From Serripes groenlandicus (lineage: Eukaryota; Mollusca; Bivalvia; Cardiida; Cardiidae), in contig JASEVX010000001.1 in assembly GCA_031761405.1 (NCBI GenBank), positions 42,869,587 through 42,933,586 of the forward strand: a stretch of DNA of 64,000 nt. Direction: 5' to 3'. The notes below the pieces were generated by a model that searched no databases, was not told the DNA's origin, and was given only the letters and a program-made list of their open reading frames with translations. Of the stretch, positions 41,997 to 53,412 are shown one piece after another. The first letter of the stretch is position 1, and each line of letters opens with the position of its first letter. A program made the translations under genes and the position numbers.

Positions 41997-42689
41997 CATT
42001 CGTACTAAGGTGAACATTTTTCAACTAAAATGACGTACACAAACCTCGGTGTTTCATGTTGTTTTTGTTTTGCCAGAAAAACAAAAAGAGGTCATTGAAA
42101 CGTTACCATAGTAATCTTTACTTTACAAGAAGTCTATCTGACTGACGACATTCGTCTTTCATCGCTTTCAAGAAATAACTGACACGCAATGAACAGTTCG
42201 CTGATTGTACGACTTAATTTGGAACATGGAAGACTCTGAATTAACAACACAGAGGCGCAATCTGGTCTGAGTCATCGCTGCTAGTTTAGTCCCTAAAACT
42301 GGGTTTCGTGTGTGGGGCCAAAATAATGTTTCAATTGTTGGTGTGTGTTCGAGAGATGTTTTACGCACGACTTGGTTCTTATGTTTGCAGGCAAATTTAA
42401 AACTGAACAGGTGCAAACTTCACTTCTACGCAGACAGTTATATCTTGTTAATCACCATTTGAATATACATTCGTATTATGTTAAAATAGAGAAGGGTTTA
42501 ACCCAGTCTTCTAGTGCATTGTGCAGTGTGCATTATTATTTCTTTTAATAAATTAATTTCCGCCAAACCATTATTATCTAAACTGAAACAGTCCAGAGGA
42601 GCTGTCACATGTATGCCTAATGTTATAATCTGACACTTGATATAAATGAACATTTGAAAAAACAGAAATGTTTGAATTGTCTTTCACAA
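41997..42689. other. Gene-free stretch, nothing recognised
   Basis: Two opposing short frames around 42168-42548 have no recognisable domain. Confidence 0.4.
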
Positions 42690-42965
42690 AACCATAGTTG
42701 CGTGGCATTTGCTTCCAGCTCCAATGTAGATGGAGATCAGCCGGTGCATACCGGAGTCTGGTCTGCCTCTCTGCAATGTTCGCTCATCAGTATTATATAA
42801 GGATAAAGGAAACGTCTGTGAAGCAGTATGTATTTGAATACATTACTATTGATACGCAGTCTTTTTCCACACCTCTTATAATTACGTTATAGTTTATTTT
42901 CCTGGAACATCGGTCATATACAAGTGTACTGATTACGTTAATGATGGTTTTTCTGGAGCACCGCC
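42690..42965 (+). mobile_element. F element, long
   Basis: CCAATGTAGATGGAGATCAG, CCGGAGTCTGGTCTGCCTCT, AAACGTCTGTGAAGCAGTAT, CTTTTTCCACACCTCTTATA, ATTACGTTATAGTTTATTTT, then a second end ATTACGTTAATGATGGTTTT at 42932. Confidence 0.7.
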
Positions 42966-43023
42966 CATTTGGAAAAAGAAGTGTTGCAACTGTCTTTCAA
43001 AATATGAATGGGGTATACGATTT

Positions 43024-43252
43024 TTAACCCTTGTCTCACCTGCAGACGTATTTTTACGCAATAGCAGCAGACGACTTTTGAAAACAGTGTGGCCAAAGGT
43101 GAAATTGCTCATGGTGAGCAATTTCCCCTTTGGCCACAATGTTTTCAACTTTATTTAACAATTAAGCTATCTTTTATGGAGATTTTAAGGTTTTTGTCAC
43201 CATGTTTTCAAAATCGTCTGCTGCAATTTTGCTGTAAGAGGGAAAGGGTTAC
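43024..43252. mobile_element. A MITE
   Basis: TTAACCCTTGTCTCACCTGC to TAAGAGGGAAAGGGTTAC. Centre AAATTGCTCATGGTGAGCAA with GGCCAAAGG flanks. The right tip AGGGTTACGAGGAAA is duplicated once. Confidence 0.88.
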
Positions 43253-43706
43253 GAGGAAAAGGGTTACGAGGATGTGTGGCCTGTAGGTCCACGTGCATTC
43301 TATTTAAAGTATTTATACTTGATATTCGTTTATCACAGTTAATTGTTTTATCTCCACCATCTTGGAGAAGAACATTGATGACTACGCTGCCGAAATGGGA
43401 CATACATCGGGAGAAGCACAGAAAGCTGCAGAAGGTAAAGGTAAGAAAATATAGAACATGGTATAAAAGTGACAAAGGGGTCATAACTAAGATATATAAA
43501 AGCCGCTTTAGGAGAACCAGGAAAATCGACTGAATCATAATTATGATCAGTGTAGATAAGGACCAGCCTGCTCGTTTACACAGTTTCATAAGACAGTGCA
43601 ATGTTCGTTTGTCATTTACAGAAGCATTTAAACGGTTTTCATGAGCAAAATTAGTTTGGATCAGCTAGCATAGATAACTTTATTGCATACGTTTCGTGAA
43701 TGTCAT
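43253..43706. other. Gene-free stretch with an F start fragment
   Basis: 43548-43680 has GATCAGTGTAGATAAGGACC, GCCTGCTCGTTTACACAGTT and ACAGAAGCATTTAAACGGTT, the first half of F. The 85-codon basic frame at 43276-43533 has no recognised domain. Confidence 0.45.
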
Positions 43707-43920
43707 GTTACAATTCTGTAGACGACTGTAAAACATATAGGCAAAATTGTAGAATCTCTATAAATAAAAGAGTAATTAAATAGTTATTGAATAGAGTAGG
43801 AAAAAATGAGATAAAGGGAGAAACGACTCATTATGAATAATATTCTTAATAATTACATCAGTTTTAAAAGTCGTTTGCTGTGATTGCATCAAAATGCGTC
43901 TACATATGAAAAAGGGTTAA
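43707..43920. mobile_element. A MITE, worn left end
   Basis: ACAATTCTGTAGACGACTGT, GGGAGAAACGACTCATTATG, AAAAGTCGTTTGCTGTGATT, GTCTACATATGAAAAAGGGT then TAA. Confidence 0.72.
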
Positions 43921-44715
43921 ATGAGGTGTAATTGTTTATTCAGCTAAAAAAATAATTTTGAACATAATATCTCTAACAACAAAACCAAAAAATTCATTTA
44001 AGTACCAACAACATATGGTCAGGTATTGGTTTATAGACACTAGCAAAAGACATTAAGTATAAATCTGATAAATACTTCGGTTCTAGTAGATTTAGAAATC
44101 AACAGTATTGTCTACAATGCGAAAATAAACTTGTCAGCGAAAAATAGGTGTGCGCATGTCATTGTGACGTGTAATTTCCTGATTGGATGATAACAAGTCG
44201 AGTCGCACGGAAACCATACGAATAAATTCCATTACTCTTTCTCCTAGCTCCTTACAATTACTAGGATTAGCACTTTATTTTGTAATGATTAATTGAAAGC
44301 CGCGGACAAAGTCCGAGTAATTCTTCTGTGAGACGGCAAGCTTGTCTCGTCCATAACAATTGCGATTGGATTGTTCCGCGTCAAGGCTAAAACGGGCCTC
44401 AATGCATATACGAGCATTGAATACCCAGAGGAGCCCATGCATACGTATATAGTCTCGCCAGTCTTCACCGATCGGGCCAAGACAAATATTTAACAAAGAA
44501 ACGGTATAGTATAGTGGCTACCCTGCTGCTAGTTAGTAGGTGTACAGCATTAATACTGATACGCTGGTGTCAGGATAACTTAACCAGAATTACTGATGAA
44601 TGTATCCAGGAAACGCAGAGATATGACTGAACAACTACTCAAAGCGGCATAAACACACCATACAAACAAAACAAACTCACCAGTCTTCACTGTCGGCTTA
44701 CATGCATGGTATCTA
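43921..44715. other. Gene-free stretch, one low-copy repeat
   Basis: 44410-44475 (GAGCATTGAATACCCAGAGG, TCTCGCCAGTCTTCACCGAT) and 44677-44705 share words with 13310 and 35660. Two overlapping minus frames here are not convincing genes. Confidence 0.4.
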
Positions 44716-45018
44716 TTAACCGTTCCACGAGAAAACCAACATTGCTTACTCTGCGTAAAGTATCGACCCGGATCAGACTAAGCATACCCAAAGACTGTGT
44801 TATTATGTCTTTGGCATACCGCACAGGCAAAGCCGGACAGACACTTTTCGCCTCCTGTGGATTTTCTGTTTCCGGAATCATTACTCTATAACTCTATGCA
44901 TCTGAGACGGAATGGGTCGACCTGGATCAATCAGTCTGCGCGGACTGCGCAGGCTGATCTGGATTGATACATTACGCAGAGGCCACAATGTTCGTTTTTC
45001 TCGCGGGACAGATCATAT
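44716..45018. mobile_element. B MITE with a small hairpin insert
   Basis: TTAACCGTTCCACGAGAAAA to CTCGCGGGACAGATCATAT. At 44788-44814 it has CCAAAGAC..GTCTTTGG, a 27-bp hairpin, with GCATACC directly repeated on both sides (44782-44788, 44814-44820). Confidence 0.87.
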
Positions 45019-45209
45019 CTAGACGTAATGTAAATAAAAACACTAGAAATGTATCCCTACGTGTTTTATTATCACTTTATGTGATGCCGAACAACTGTGA
45101 TGTAATAAGACATTTACGAACGAGGTGATTCATTTGTTTGTGGGTGTCAGACGTTTTTTACAGGACCGTATATATGATTGGCGATTGGTCCGTCTGTTAC
45201 CTCGGATCA

Positions 45210-45470
45210 GGTCGACATTTTACCAATCTTTAATCTTTAAACGTGTTAAGTCAGATGATATATACTAACGTATGTTTATACGAGTGGTAGACATGTTACC
45301 AATCTTTAGATTGAACGTGTTAAGTCAGATGATTTACTACCGTTTGGTTATACGAGTGGTAGACATTTTACCAATCTTTAGATTGAACGTGTTAAGTCAG
45401 ATGATTTATTCTAACGGTTTTTTTTACGAGTGGTAGACATTTTACCAATCTTTAGATTGTTTATACTAGT
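45210..45470. repeat. About 74-bp tandem repeat, 3.5 copies
   Basis: GTGGTAGACAT(T/G)TTACCAATC and TTGAACGTGTTAAGTCAGAT recur with a period of 72-78 bp. The final partial unit runs into an A element. Confidence 0.88.
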
Positions 45471-45474
45471 GGTA

Positions 45475-45597
45475 GAAACCCTTTCCTACTTGTAGACGGA
45501 TTTTGACGTATCTGAAACAGACTGATTTTGTAAACTTTGTGGCCAAAGGAGTAATTGCTCACATTGCAACATATTTATTGCATATGGGAAAGGTTTA
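45475..45597. mobile_element. A MITE, internally deleted
   Basis: GAAACCCTTTCCTACTTGTA, ATTTTGACGTATCTGAAACA, GGCCAAAGGAGTAATTGCTC, then straight to TGCATATGGGAAAGGTTTA: 123 bp with the right arm mostly deleted. Confidence 0.72.
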
Positions 45598-45668
45598 TCA
45601 GGTATTTCCTTAAATACCGTGAATGTTATCTATATGTACAGTGGCGCAATTCGTATATACAGTACATG

Positions 45669-45825
45669 TGTTGATTGATTTATTGATTGATTTGGGTTTG
45701 AAGCAGTTTTCACAAATTGTCCAGTCGTATCACGTCGGCCAGACCATCTACCCATGTGTTTCCTGGCTTTTGACACCCGTGCTCAACACAACAGTCTTTT
45801 CAAGCAACTGGCTGCTTTTCTATAT
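45669..45825 (-). mobile_element. SINE-1, head missing
   Basis: TTGATTGATTTATTGATTGA tail, GGGTTTGAAGCAGTTTTCAC, CCATGTGTTTCCTGGCTTTT, GAC..CAAGCAACTGGCTGCTTTTC. 5' truncated at nearly the same point as 14172-14400. Confidence 0.8.
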
Positions 45826-46398
45826 AGACAATACAAATTTCTTCTGTCTGTACAAAGGACAGCACTTAAAAAGTAAAGTTAGAATCATAAATTCATAAAG
45901 GTTTTATCAAATGTATGTACATGTCCACATTGTTCCTACAAACATTTGAAACATAAAAATCATAATTTACGTTCAGGATGCCTGAACGAAGATCAGTTTA
46001 AGTTGGCACTACTGGTAATGTCCATGTCATCTTAAATGGGTTTACTAGATAATATTCTTTTTTTGCACGATCCTTTTCTAGAATCACAAATTTACATTTA
46101 ATTATGTCTGCATTTTGCATGGGTTTTTTAGTTTGCTTTTGCGTACAGGTCTTCGTTTGTCTTATCATAATACATTTATATCTATATATGGTTCAAAGGG
46201 AACATTTGAAGAAACATCTACAGTTAAAATGATGTTTATATGCATCCGTCGTTTCATATAAATGAAATTCCACCCGTCATTTAAGATACATTAAAAGTGC
46301 AGACGTCTTTAAATATAGTTTAACAGTTTACCAGTCTTTAAATATAAATTTTAAAAACGTTCAACACTTTTTAGAGACAAATAACAGGTCATCTGTCT
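45826..46398. other. Gene-free stretch, nothing recognised
   Basis: Small local repeats of GTCTTTAAATATA near 46305-46345 only. Confidence 0.4.
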
Positions 46399-46617
46399 TT
46401 AACCATTTCCCACTTATAAACGCATGTTGACGGTTCTGCAGCAGACGACTTTTTTAAAACAAATTAAATTTCTCAAAACGAGCAATTTCTACTTTCAATG
46501 TTTTCAACTTTTTTCAGTAATTATACCTACACTTACATCGAGATTTTCCATATTTTTAGTAGACATGTTCAAAGGTCGTCTACTATAGATTTGTTGTAGT
46601 ATCTGGAAAAGGGTTAA
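46399..46617. mobile_element. A MITE, TTAA to TTAA
   Basis: TTAACCATTTCCCACTTATA to ATCTGGAAAAGGGTTAA. Left side of the central hairpin deleted (AAATTTCTCAAAACGAGCAA). Confidence 0.85.
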
Positions 46618-47159
46618 AGACAAATAAAAGTTCATTCGTCCTGTCGACCTTAGTAATTGGTAAGACAATGAACGTCGCAGTACCGTTTATCTTGATCTCC
46701 TGCGAGGTCTGACTTTACAATAAATAATGACAATTTCCCCTATCTCACTAACAGTTCAATCCCGTGGGACGCTGTCTGGTATTAAACAAAACGCTACTTA
46801 CCCCCCTACCCATACACATACGACATATTACCACATTTGAAAACATTGTGGAAATATGAGAAAGTGCTTGCGTTTCTACCAAAATGCGTTCGACTGCGTT
46901 TGAAAATTACACCTTCACTTAGCAAGATTTGTTTTAATTTTCCAAATATTAATGCAAAGCAGATGACTCTTGAAATGTCATATTTAACTCCATCTTTGAT
47001 GCACGCGAAACTTAATGTCACCATTAGTCTGTAGCAGACAACTTTTGAAAACATTAGGGAGAAAAGAAAGCCGTGCTCGTAGGAGATTTGGCGTCGTCGT
47101 GTCCCGACTGTCGGTCATTTAGAAGCATGTAAATCATGTACTAGTATTCATTCTTATCT
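46618..47159. other. Gene-free stretch with an A core fragment
   Basis: 46838-47062 begins TTTGAAAACATTGTGGAAAT and ends GTAGCAGACAACTTTTGAAA, both A words, but the part between is not A. Otherwise unassigned. Confidence 0.4.
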
Positions 47160-47420
47160 TGAGCCGTCCCGCGAGAAAACCAACATTGTGGAATCTGCGT
47201 AAAGCATCGATCCGGATCAGCTAAAGCATGCCGCGCAGGCTAACCCGAACAGACACTTTTCACCTCCTGTGGATTTTCTGTTTCATGAATCATTACTCTA
47301 TACCTCTATCTCACTGAGACGGAATGTGTCGGTCCGGATCAGTCTGCGTGGACAGCGCAGGCTGATCTGGATCGATACATAACGCAGAGGCCATAATGTT
47401 GTTTTCTTGCGTGACGGCTC
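47160..47420. mobile_element. B MITE
   Basis: TGAGCCGTCCCGCGAGAAAA to GTTTTCTTGCGTGACGGCTC. All inner blocks are present (CCGCGCAGGCTAACCCGAAC, CTGCGTGGACAGCGCAGGCT). Confidence 0.92.
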
Positions 47421-47994
47421 TCTTTACCTTTTTACCTAACATGATACTTGGGGTCGTCTGATCTGACAATTTCTGATGCATAACTTGTAAGATATATTAT
47501 GCCTGATATATATCTGGAAACATGGAAGCAACCATTTTCATATAATGTCAAACATCAAGTGGGGAAATTAGTAATCGTTCGTTTGGAGCAATTTCTCTCT
47601 TCACAACAACATGTTCAATATCGTCTGCAACAAAAGTTGTTAATGTCAGACATAGCTGACTAAATGACAGATAGAATACGGGTTCAATTATTTACTGGAA
47701 TCTGACATGTCTAGTAACTTTTATTTAAGCCGCGTCCGTCAATGTGGGGTCTCATTGCTTCTCCGTAACGGGATAACATAACGGATACATTTTTTTTGTT
47801 CTGTTTTGTCAAAAGATACACCTAGGATTATATAACATGTAAACGGACAGTGACGACTCTGGTGAGACTGTGTGGATGTACAGTCTCACCCGAGTCTTCA
47901 CTAAAAGGCAGATACGCTAATACCCCCGTAATCGCTAGACGTGGCTGGTGTCTGAACGAATTTCCTGTTTAAACGATACGAATGATTAAAAAAT
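47421..47994. other. Gene-free stretch, an A trace and a hairpin
   Basis: 47570-47635 holds an A core trace (AATTTCTCTCTTCACAACAA, CGTCTGCAACAAAAGTTG). 47852-47897 is an inverted repeat, GACTCTGGTGAGACTGT / ACAGTCTCACCCGAGTC. Confidence 0.45.
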
Positions 47995-48253
47995 AAGCCG
48001 TCCCCGCGAGAAAACCAACACTTTGGACTCGGCGTTATGTATCGACCCAGATCAGTCTGCGCAATCCGCGAAAGCTAATGCGGGCCGACACATTCCGTCT
48101 CAGGTGAATGTAGGTATAGAGAAATGGTTCCTGAAAAAAAAATTCACAGGAGGCGAAAAGTGTCTGCACGGATTAGCCTAAGCGGTATGCCTAGACTGAT
48201 CCGGGTCGATACTTTGTCCACAATGTTGTTGTTTTTTCGTGTAAAAGCTCATA
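47995..48253. mobile_element. B MITE, worn
   Basis: TAAGCCGTCCCCGCGAGAAA to GTTTTTTCGTGTAAAAGCTCA. GCTAATGCGGGCCGACACAT and GGCGAAAAGTGTCTGCACGG in the middle. Confidence 0.85.
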
Positions 48254-48355
48254 TGTACTAATAATAGCCTTGGGGCCGACGTGATATAAAGGCAAAACAG
48301 TTTAAAAGACCAGCAAAACAAATACAGAAATAAGCTGTCCATAAACCATCATTAA

Positions 48356-48583
48356 TGAGCCGTCCGGTGAGAAAACAAACATTGCAGACCGCTTAGGCTA
48401 ATCCGTGCAGACACTTTTCGCCTCCTCCTGTGAATTTTCTGTTTCAGGAACCATTACTTTAAACCTCTATCCCCCTGAGACATGAAGTATCGGCCCGGAT
48501 TAGCCTATGCGGACTGCGCAGGCTGATATGGATCAAACATTACGCAGGATCAATAATTTTGGTCTTCTCTTGGAACAGCTCAT
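48356..48583. mobile_element. B MITE, left arm shortened
   Basis: TGAGCCGTCCGGTGAGAAAA to GGTCTTCTCTTGGAACAGCTCA. About 40 bp between ACATTGCAGACC and GCTTAGGCTAATCCG is missing. Confidence 0.87.
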
Positions 48584-48615
48584 ATGTAGTTATATCTTGA
48601 CTTCGGATTATCAGC

Positions 48616-48893
48616 TGAGCCCCGGTAGCTCAGGCGGTAGCGACGCGGGCTGTTAATCCAGGGGTTGTGAGTTCGAACCCCAGCTCGGCCAACATTCTTT
48701 CCGACGTTTGTGACAAGCGTCATTCGTCTTCCACCAATGGGCTATCAGTCTATGTGGGAAAGCAGCCAGTTGCTTGGAAAGAATGTTGTATGAAGTACTG
48801 GTGTGAGAAAGCCAAGAAACATATGAGTAGGTGAAAAGGCCGCCGTGATATGATTGAAACATTGTTGAAAACGGCGTTAGACCCCAATGAATC
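48616..48893 (+). mobile_element. SINE-1, full length
   Basis: Head TAGCTCAGGCGGTAGCGACG (box A) and TGAGTTCGAACCCCAGCTCG (box B), the best-kept head here, then CAAGCGTCATTCGTCTTCCA and AACGGCGTTAGACCCCAATG. The tail is short. ATCAGC on both sides may be a 6-bp duplication. Confidence 0.92.
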
Positions 48894-48937
48894 ATCAGCC
48901 ACACAATTATGCCCGAAATCCATGGAAACAAAGGAGA

Positions 48938-49115
48938 GAAACTAGAATGTACCACTGCCATTTATAACGTATTTGTATATTACCACATAATGAACTATTC
49001 TCTCCATCACAAGGGATGGAAACTAGAATGTACCACTGCCATTTCTAACATATTTGTATTTGACCACATACTGAACAATTCTCTCCATCACAAGTAATTG
49101 AAACTAGAATGTACC
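48938..49115. repeat. 81-bp tandem repeat, 2.2 copies
   Basis: GAAACTAGAATGTACCACTG begins at 48938 and 49019; a third start at 49100 is cut after GAAACTAGAATGTACC by the next SINE-1. CTATTCTCTCCATCACAAG ends each unit. Confidence 0.92.
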
Positions 49116-49412
49116 GAGTCCCGGTATCTCGCTCGGTAGCGACGCGGGCTGTCAATCCCGGGGTTATAAGTTCGAACCAAAGCTCGGCCTACGTTCCTTC
49201 AGACGTTCGACAAAAGTCAATGCGACAAGCGCCATTCATCTTCTATCAATGGGCTAACAGTCTCTGTGGTAAAGCAGTCCGATGCTGATTGAGATAATGC
49301 TGTGTGGAATACTGGTGTGACACAGCCAGGGAACACATGGGTCTGGTGAAATTGACGCCGTAATATGACTGAAAAAGTGTTGCAAACGGCGTTAAAGCCA
49401 AATAACTCAATA
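49116..49412 (+). mobile_element. SINE-1, full length
   Basis: GAGTCCCGGTATCTCGCTCG (box A changed), ATAAGTTCGAACCAAAGCTC (box B), GGAATACTGGTGTGACACAG, AACGGCGTTAAAGCCAAATA. Placed exactly in the 81-bp array. Confidence 0.9.
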
Positions 49413-49418
49413 CTTCCT

Positions 49419-49632
49419 TTAACCCTTTCAGCGCCGAATTGTTTAAAGTAGACTCTTCCATGTTCAAACTCGGACGACTCTATTTTCATGTTATAGGATT
49501 TTTTGGAATATTTTTATAACTCACAGCCAAACAATGTAGATTTCAGGTGAGACAGCTCGTCACGAGCTGACTCACCTGAATCTGTATTGTTTGCAAAAAG
49601 CTCAATATTGCCTTTGGCGCTGAAAGAGTTAA
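49419..49632. mobile_element. D MITE, TTAA to TTAA
   Basis: TTAACCCTTTCAGCGCCGAA to TTTGGCGCTGAAAGAGTTAA. Same length as 10952-11164 but opposite orientation. Starts about 7 bp after the SINE. Confidence 0.92.
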
Positions 49633-50309
49633 TCATAGTGAATCAAAACTCATCTACTGCAAACTCGTTATATGTCGTCTTTCTAAGCGAAATGGTTAAC
49701 AAAAAAACATGACATTCATACAAGATTAAGCTAGTTTAGCTAACGAAGATAACCGACATTCTTTCTGCTAAGTGAATCGACTAATTGACGATGCATTACG
49801 AAATGTGATTTTGATAGAAGACATCAATTAAACCCAAGGATAATGGGAAATTAACACATACCGTTTCTCCTTGAAATATAATGTAGAATTGTTTATCGAT
49901 TAACACGGTGTGATTTCATGTTTTTCACAGATTCTTCACTTCACTTCGTGTTTCTAAACTGATAAAATATGCCATCGCATTTATAATAATAATTTACTGT
50001 ATGACTTTGACGCCTCTGTTTAGATTTATTTGAAAAAAAATGTGGAAAGAAAAAGAAAAAAAGCTCATAAGTTAATTCTCCAATTCCATAACAATGTTTA
50101 TTATCATGTCTCGTTTACTTGTTGAGGTAAAAGTTCAACATTTCAAATTATATGTTTATCAATTAAAGCCAAGTTCAACAGCTGAAATGTTTTATCAGAC
50201 TCCCAAGTCGTGTTTAGAAGACGTACATGCGCACGACAGACGATTCGCTCCTTTACTTTATTATTGTATCATATTAAGCTCATAGCCTGATGTCTGATAA
50301 CGCATATTG
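49633..50309. other. Gene-free stretch, nothing recognised
   Basis: AT-rich. The 63-codon frame at 50094-50285 lacks any known domain. Confidence 0.4.
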
Positions 50310-50542
50310 GAACAGCTGCGTAATATATCGACCCAGATAAGCCTGCACAGACCACGCAGGCAAATCCGGGCCGACACATTCCGTCTCGGGGGTATAGAGG
50401 TATAGAGTAACGAGTCCTGAAACATAAAATTCACAGGAGTCGAAAAGTGTCTGTCCGGGTTGGCCTGCGCGGTATCCTTAGGCTGATCCGGGTGTATACT
50501 TTACGCAGCGTCCACAATGTTGTTTTCTCGTGGGACGGCTCA
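50310..50542. mobile_element. B MITE, left tip lost
   Basis: Begins in the arm (GGAACAGCTGCGTAATATAT, CGACCCAGATAAGCCTGCAC) and ends TTTTCTCGTGGGACGGCTCAT. Confidence 0.87.
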
Positions 50543-51502
50543 TATATATAACGTAGAAACTTAAAAACTTAAGTTAAAAAATACAAGGAATTGAAAATGA
50601 TATCGCATAAACAACAAAGAATCTCGAATTGAACGCCAGATTGGAAATTTAAAATTATTTTTCTTCAGGGCGATATAGAATGTCGTTTTGAAGATCCCTG
50701 CCTAAAAAAAAAAGTTCAGTGACCTTGGTAATCACCGGCCATTTGATCCATATCGAGACTGACTTCGGAAAAGTCAGTTCTCGCTTGAGATCTTGAGTAT
50801 AAATAAAATAACTTAGATCTTAGCTCATAACTAAAAACCTCAAGGAGAGAGTTGTCTAAATAAGCATAATGTTTTCTGCTCATTCCTGTTTATATTTATA
50901 TTTCATATGAATTGTAATGAGATGTATATGTAATTTAGAATAAAAATAAAATTTTGTTTAAACCAACTAAAAACCTCGAAATTGGTTTGGACAGCAAGAT
51001 TATTAATTTTCAAAAGATGGTATCTTTTAACACATGTTTTATTGGGAATTTGAACAAAAATACGGAAAGAAAATCTTATCTCGGAATTCCTTAAAAGATC
51101 TATATTAATATCCTCGAATTTAATTGGAGAACAACAATGCTACACTTTTCAATGACTGTCTACATTAGCGGGAATATATAAACAATTAAATCGTCGCAAT
51201 GTTGACAGATTATAGACCTTAACACAACAAAGGCTTTAAAAGTATTGTATTGTGCATCAACACCATGTACCAATCGTTCTCAAAGCTATTGTGCAAACTG
51301 CCAAGCAGGCCCCACTCGACTTTGTAATAATATAGACCGCTGAAGTAATAATACTACATTTTAGTGACGTAAGTCTGTTTCGAGTACACTTCGAATTACT
51401 GTTTTTCTTGAGTGTTCTTTCAATTATAATCGAACGTCAATATGGCATTGGTTAGCTTACTATTTGTGACTATACTGGAGGATTAAAGAAACCGTCATCG
51501 TA
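50543..51502. other. Gene-free stretch, nothing recognised
   Basis: AT-rich, without shared repeats. Confidence 0.4.
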
Positions 51503-51689
51503 TTAACCCTTTCCCACATACACAATACGTGCAGTGGAAGGCATAGACAAAAATCCAGGCAAAAATATGTAAAAATCTCTATAAATAAAAGCAGACAATT
51601 ATTGAATTGAGTTGGAAACATTATGACCAAAGGTTACAATGCTTTCAAAAGTACTCTGTTAAAAATGCGTCTTCATGTGGGAAAAACGT
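51503..51689. mobile_element. A MITE, centre deleted
   Basis: TTAACCCTTTCCCACATACA, AATATGTAAAAATCTCTATA, CATTATGACCAAAGGTTACA (hairpin missing), AAATGCGTCTTCATGTGGGA. Confidence 0.78.
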
Positions 51690-52032
51690 ACACCTCGTCG
51701 CCTTCACACAGAAGTACGGACATCGATGTAGTACAATCTGTGGTGTAATTCATCACTGAATATCACACGCTGTCAGTCACAACGTTGAGCGCGATTCTGT
51801 GCCCATTTAAGACGAGCAGCACGTTGACGAACAGAGCAATAGGCCCGCGGTACGGGCGGTGGCAGCGAATCGTGTGTTCTTTCAGATGTCGGGATACAGT
51901 CTCAAGAGAAAATGGTCTGCATCACGCCCAACAACATTTAATGTTTTGACTAGGCGACAGTATTGCTGAAAACTTCAAGTATAACGCGTAAATGAATCGT
52001 TTCATACAACACCATTAAAGAATTCCATCATC

Positions 52033-52262
52033 TTAACCCTTTCCCTCATACGACAATTCTGCAGCAGACGACTTTGAACATATTTTGTCAAAACATAGAA
52101 AATCTCCATAATGTAATGGATAACCTATGACAAAAAGTGGAAAACATTGTGGCAAAAGGAGAAATTGCACGTTTTGTGCAATTTCTTCTTTTGTTATTAT
52201 GTTTTCAAAACGCCGTCTGCTGCAGAGGCGCCAGAAAGCGTCTATATGAGGGCAAGGGTTAA
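52033..52262. mobile_element. A MITE, intact TTAA to TTAA
   Basis: TTAACCCTTTCCCTCATACG to ATGAGGGCAAGGGTTAA. Almost identical to 4703-4932 (both have the AATTGCACGTTTTGTGCAATT centre). Confidence 0.93.
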
Positions 52263-52614
52263 AAGTGAATTTCAAAGAAACGAATACCGATAATTAGTCT
52301 CCTGTAACATACAATTACACCTTCTCAAATAGTCATTGTGTGGTATTATAACAACATGATACTTGGGTTTTATACAAAAATGCAGTGTATATATAACAGC
52401 ACGGTTAACCTATTTTGATGTAATTTAATGGTACAGTGGAATGTGGTCGCCTTTGCAAAGTGCAAGTTGTCTAACCATTGTGGAGAAAAAAAAGAAATGA
52501 TTTGCTCAAAACGAGCAACTCCTTTACCTATAATGTTTTAGTTTCATAAAATTACGCTTTCAACTTTCCAGACGTTAATACTTTGACTGCATGAACCGAT
52601 TCTGTTAACCCTTT
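52263..52614. other. Gene-free stretch with an A core trace
   Basis: 52478-52545 (CCATTGTGGAGAAAAAAAAG, TTGCTCAAAACGAGCAACTC) is an isolated A centre. Confidence 0.5.
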
Positions 52615-52834
52615 CCCTTATATAGACGCTTTCTGACGCCTCTGCAGCAGACGGCGTTTTGAAAACATAGTGACAAAAGAAGAAATTGCACAAAACGTGC
52701 AATTTCTCCTTTTGCCACAATGTTTTCCACTTTATGTCATAGGTTATCCATTCAATTGTGGAGATTGTCTATGTTTTGACAAAATACGTTCAAAGTCGTC
52801 TGCTGCAGAATTGTCGTATGAGGGAAAGGGTTAA
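52615..52834. mobile_element. A MITE, reference copy, TTAA to TTAA
   Basis: Blocks: TTAACCCTTTCCCTTATATA, GACGCCTCTGCAGCAGACGG, GAAAACATAGTGACAAAAGA, AATTGCACAAAACGTGCAATT, CTTTTGCCACAATGTTTTCC, GTCATAGGTTATCCATTCAA, GTCGTCTGCTGCAGAATTGT, CGTATGAGGGAAAGGG TTAA. The outer, middle and central blocks pair as one long interrupted hairpin. No open frame, so non-autonomous. CCC/GGG next to TTAA is the piggyBac-type end. Confidence 0.95.
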
Positions 52835-53057
52835 CCCATTCACACATAAAACAAATATGCAACAAATCACTTTGATATCATAACTGAAAAGGAAAATGGA
52901 AACTCCCTTTAAATGAAAGTACTATAACAGTGTTGAAAACATGGTTACTAAAGGAGAAATTGCTCGTTCTGAGCAATTTCATCATTTGTCGCAATGGTTT
53001 CAAAAAGCCGGCTGCTGTAGAGGCATCATACATCGTCTATATATGGGAAAGGTTTAA
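52831..53057. mobile_element. A MITE sharing TTAA with its neighbour
   Basis: TTAACCCATTCACACATAAA to TATATGGGAAAGGTTTAA. Clearly older than the copy on its left (many changes), yet they share the four bases 52831-52834. Confidence 0.88.
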
Positions 53058-53412
53058 GCCTGTGTCACCAGAATAAAGCCATCTCAGCAGGCGCATCCGC
53101 GACGTCTGACCAGGCTCTACACTGTTTGCTGCTAGACTCAATTTTATTTCCTAAAATTGTATGTGGACTCTTTTGAATGCAAAGCTGGACAAGTCAAATC
53201 ATTAAAAAAAATACATCAGCATTGACGTATTTACAATCCTCCTGGGGGTATTGTTGTCAAAATAACGATATCACTTCGGGTTCACATTTAAAAACGCCAA
53301 CGTGCAGTTCAACGTAAAGTGCAAACCACCGGAAGCTGTAACCGGTCCTTGGGACTATTTGACGAACACACCGGAAGTACTTGTACTACGATAAACCCTC
53401 AAAATATATAAT
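53058..53412. other. Gene-free stretch, F-like start only
   Basis: 53065-53135 (CAGAATAAAGCCATCTCAGC, GGCGCATCCGCGACGTCTGA) resembles the first block of F. The rest is unassigned. Confidence 0.4.

Noticed and set aside
43276..43533. 85-codon basic plus frame
   Set aside because: Lys/Arg-rich, no recognisable domain, surrounded by A and F repeats.
48618..48692. tRNA gene
   Set aside because: Good pol III boxes but no convincing cloverleaf that I could pair; the SINE-1 body follows.
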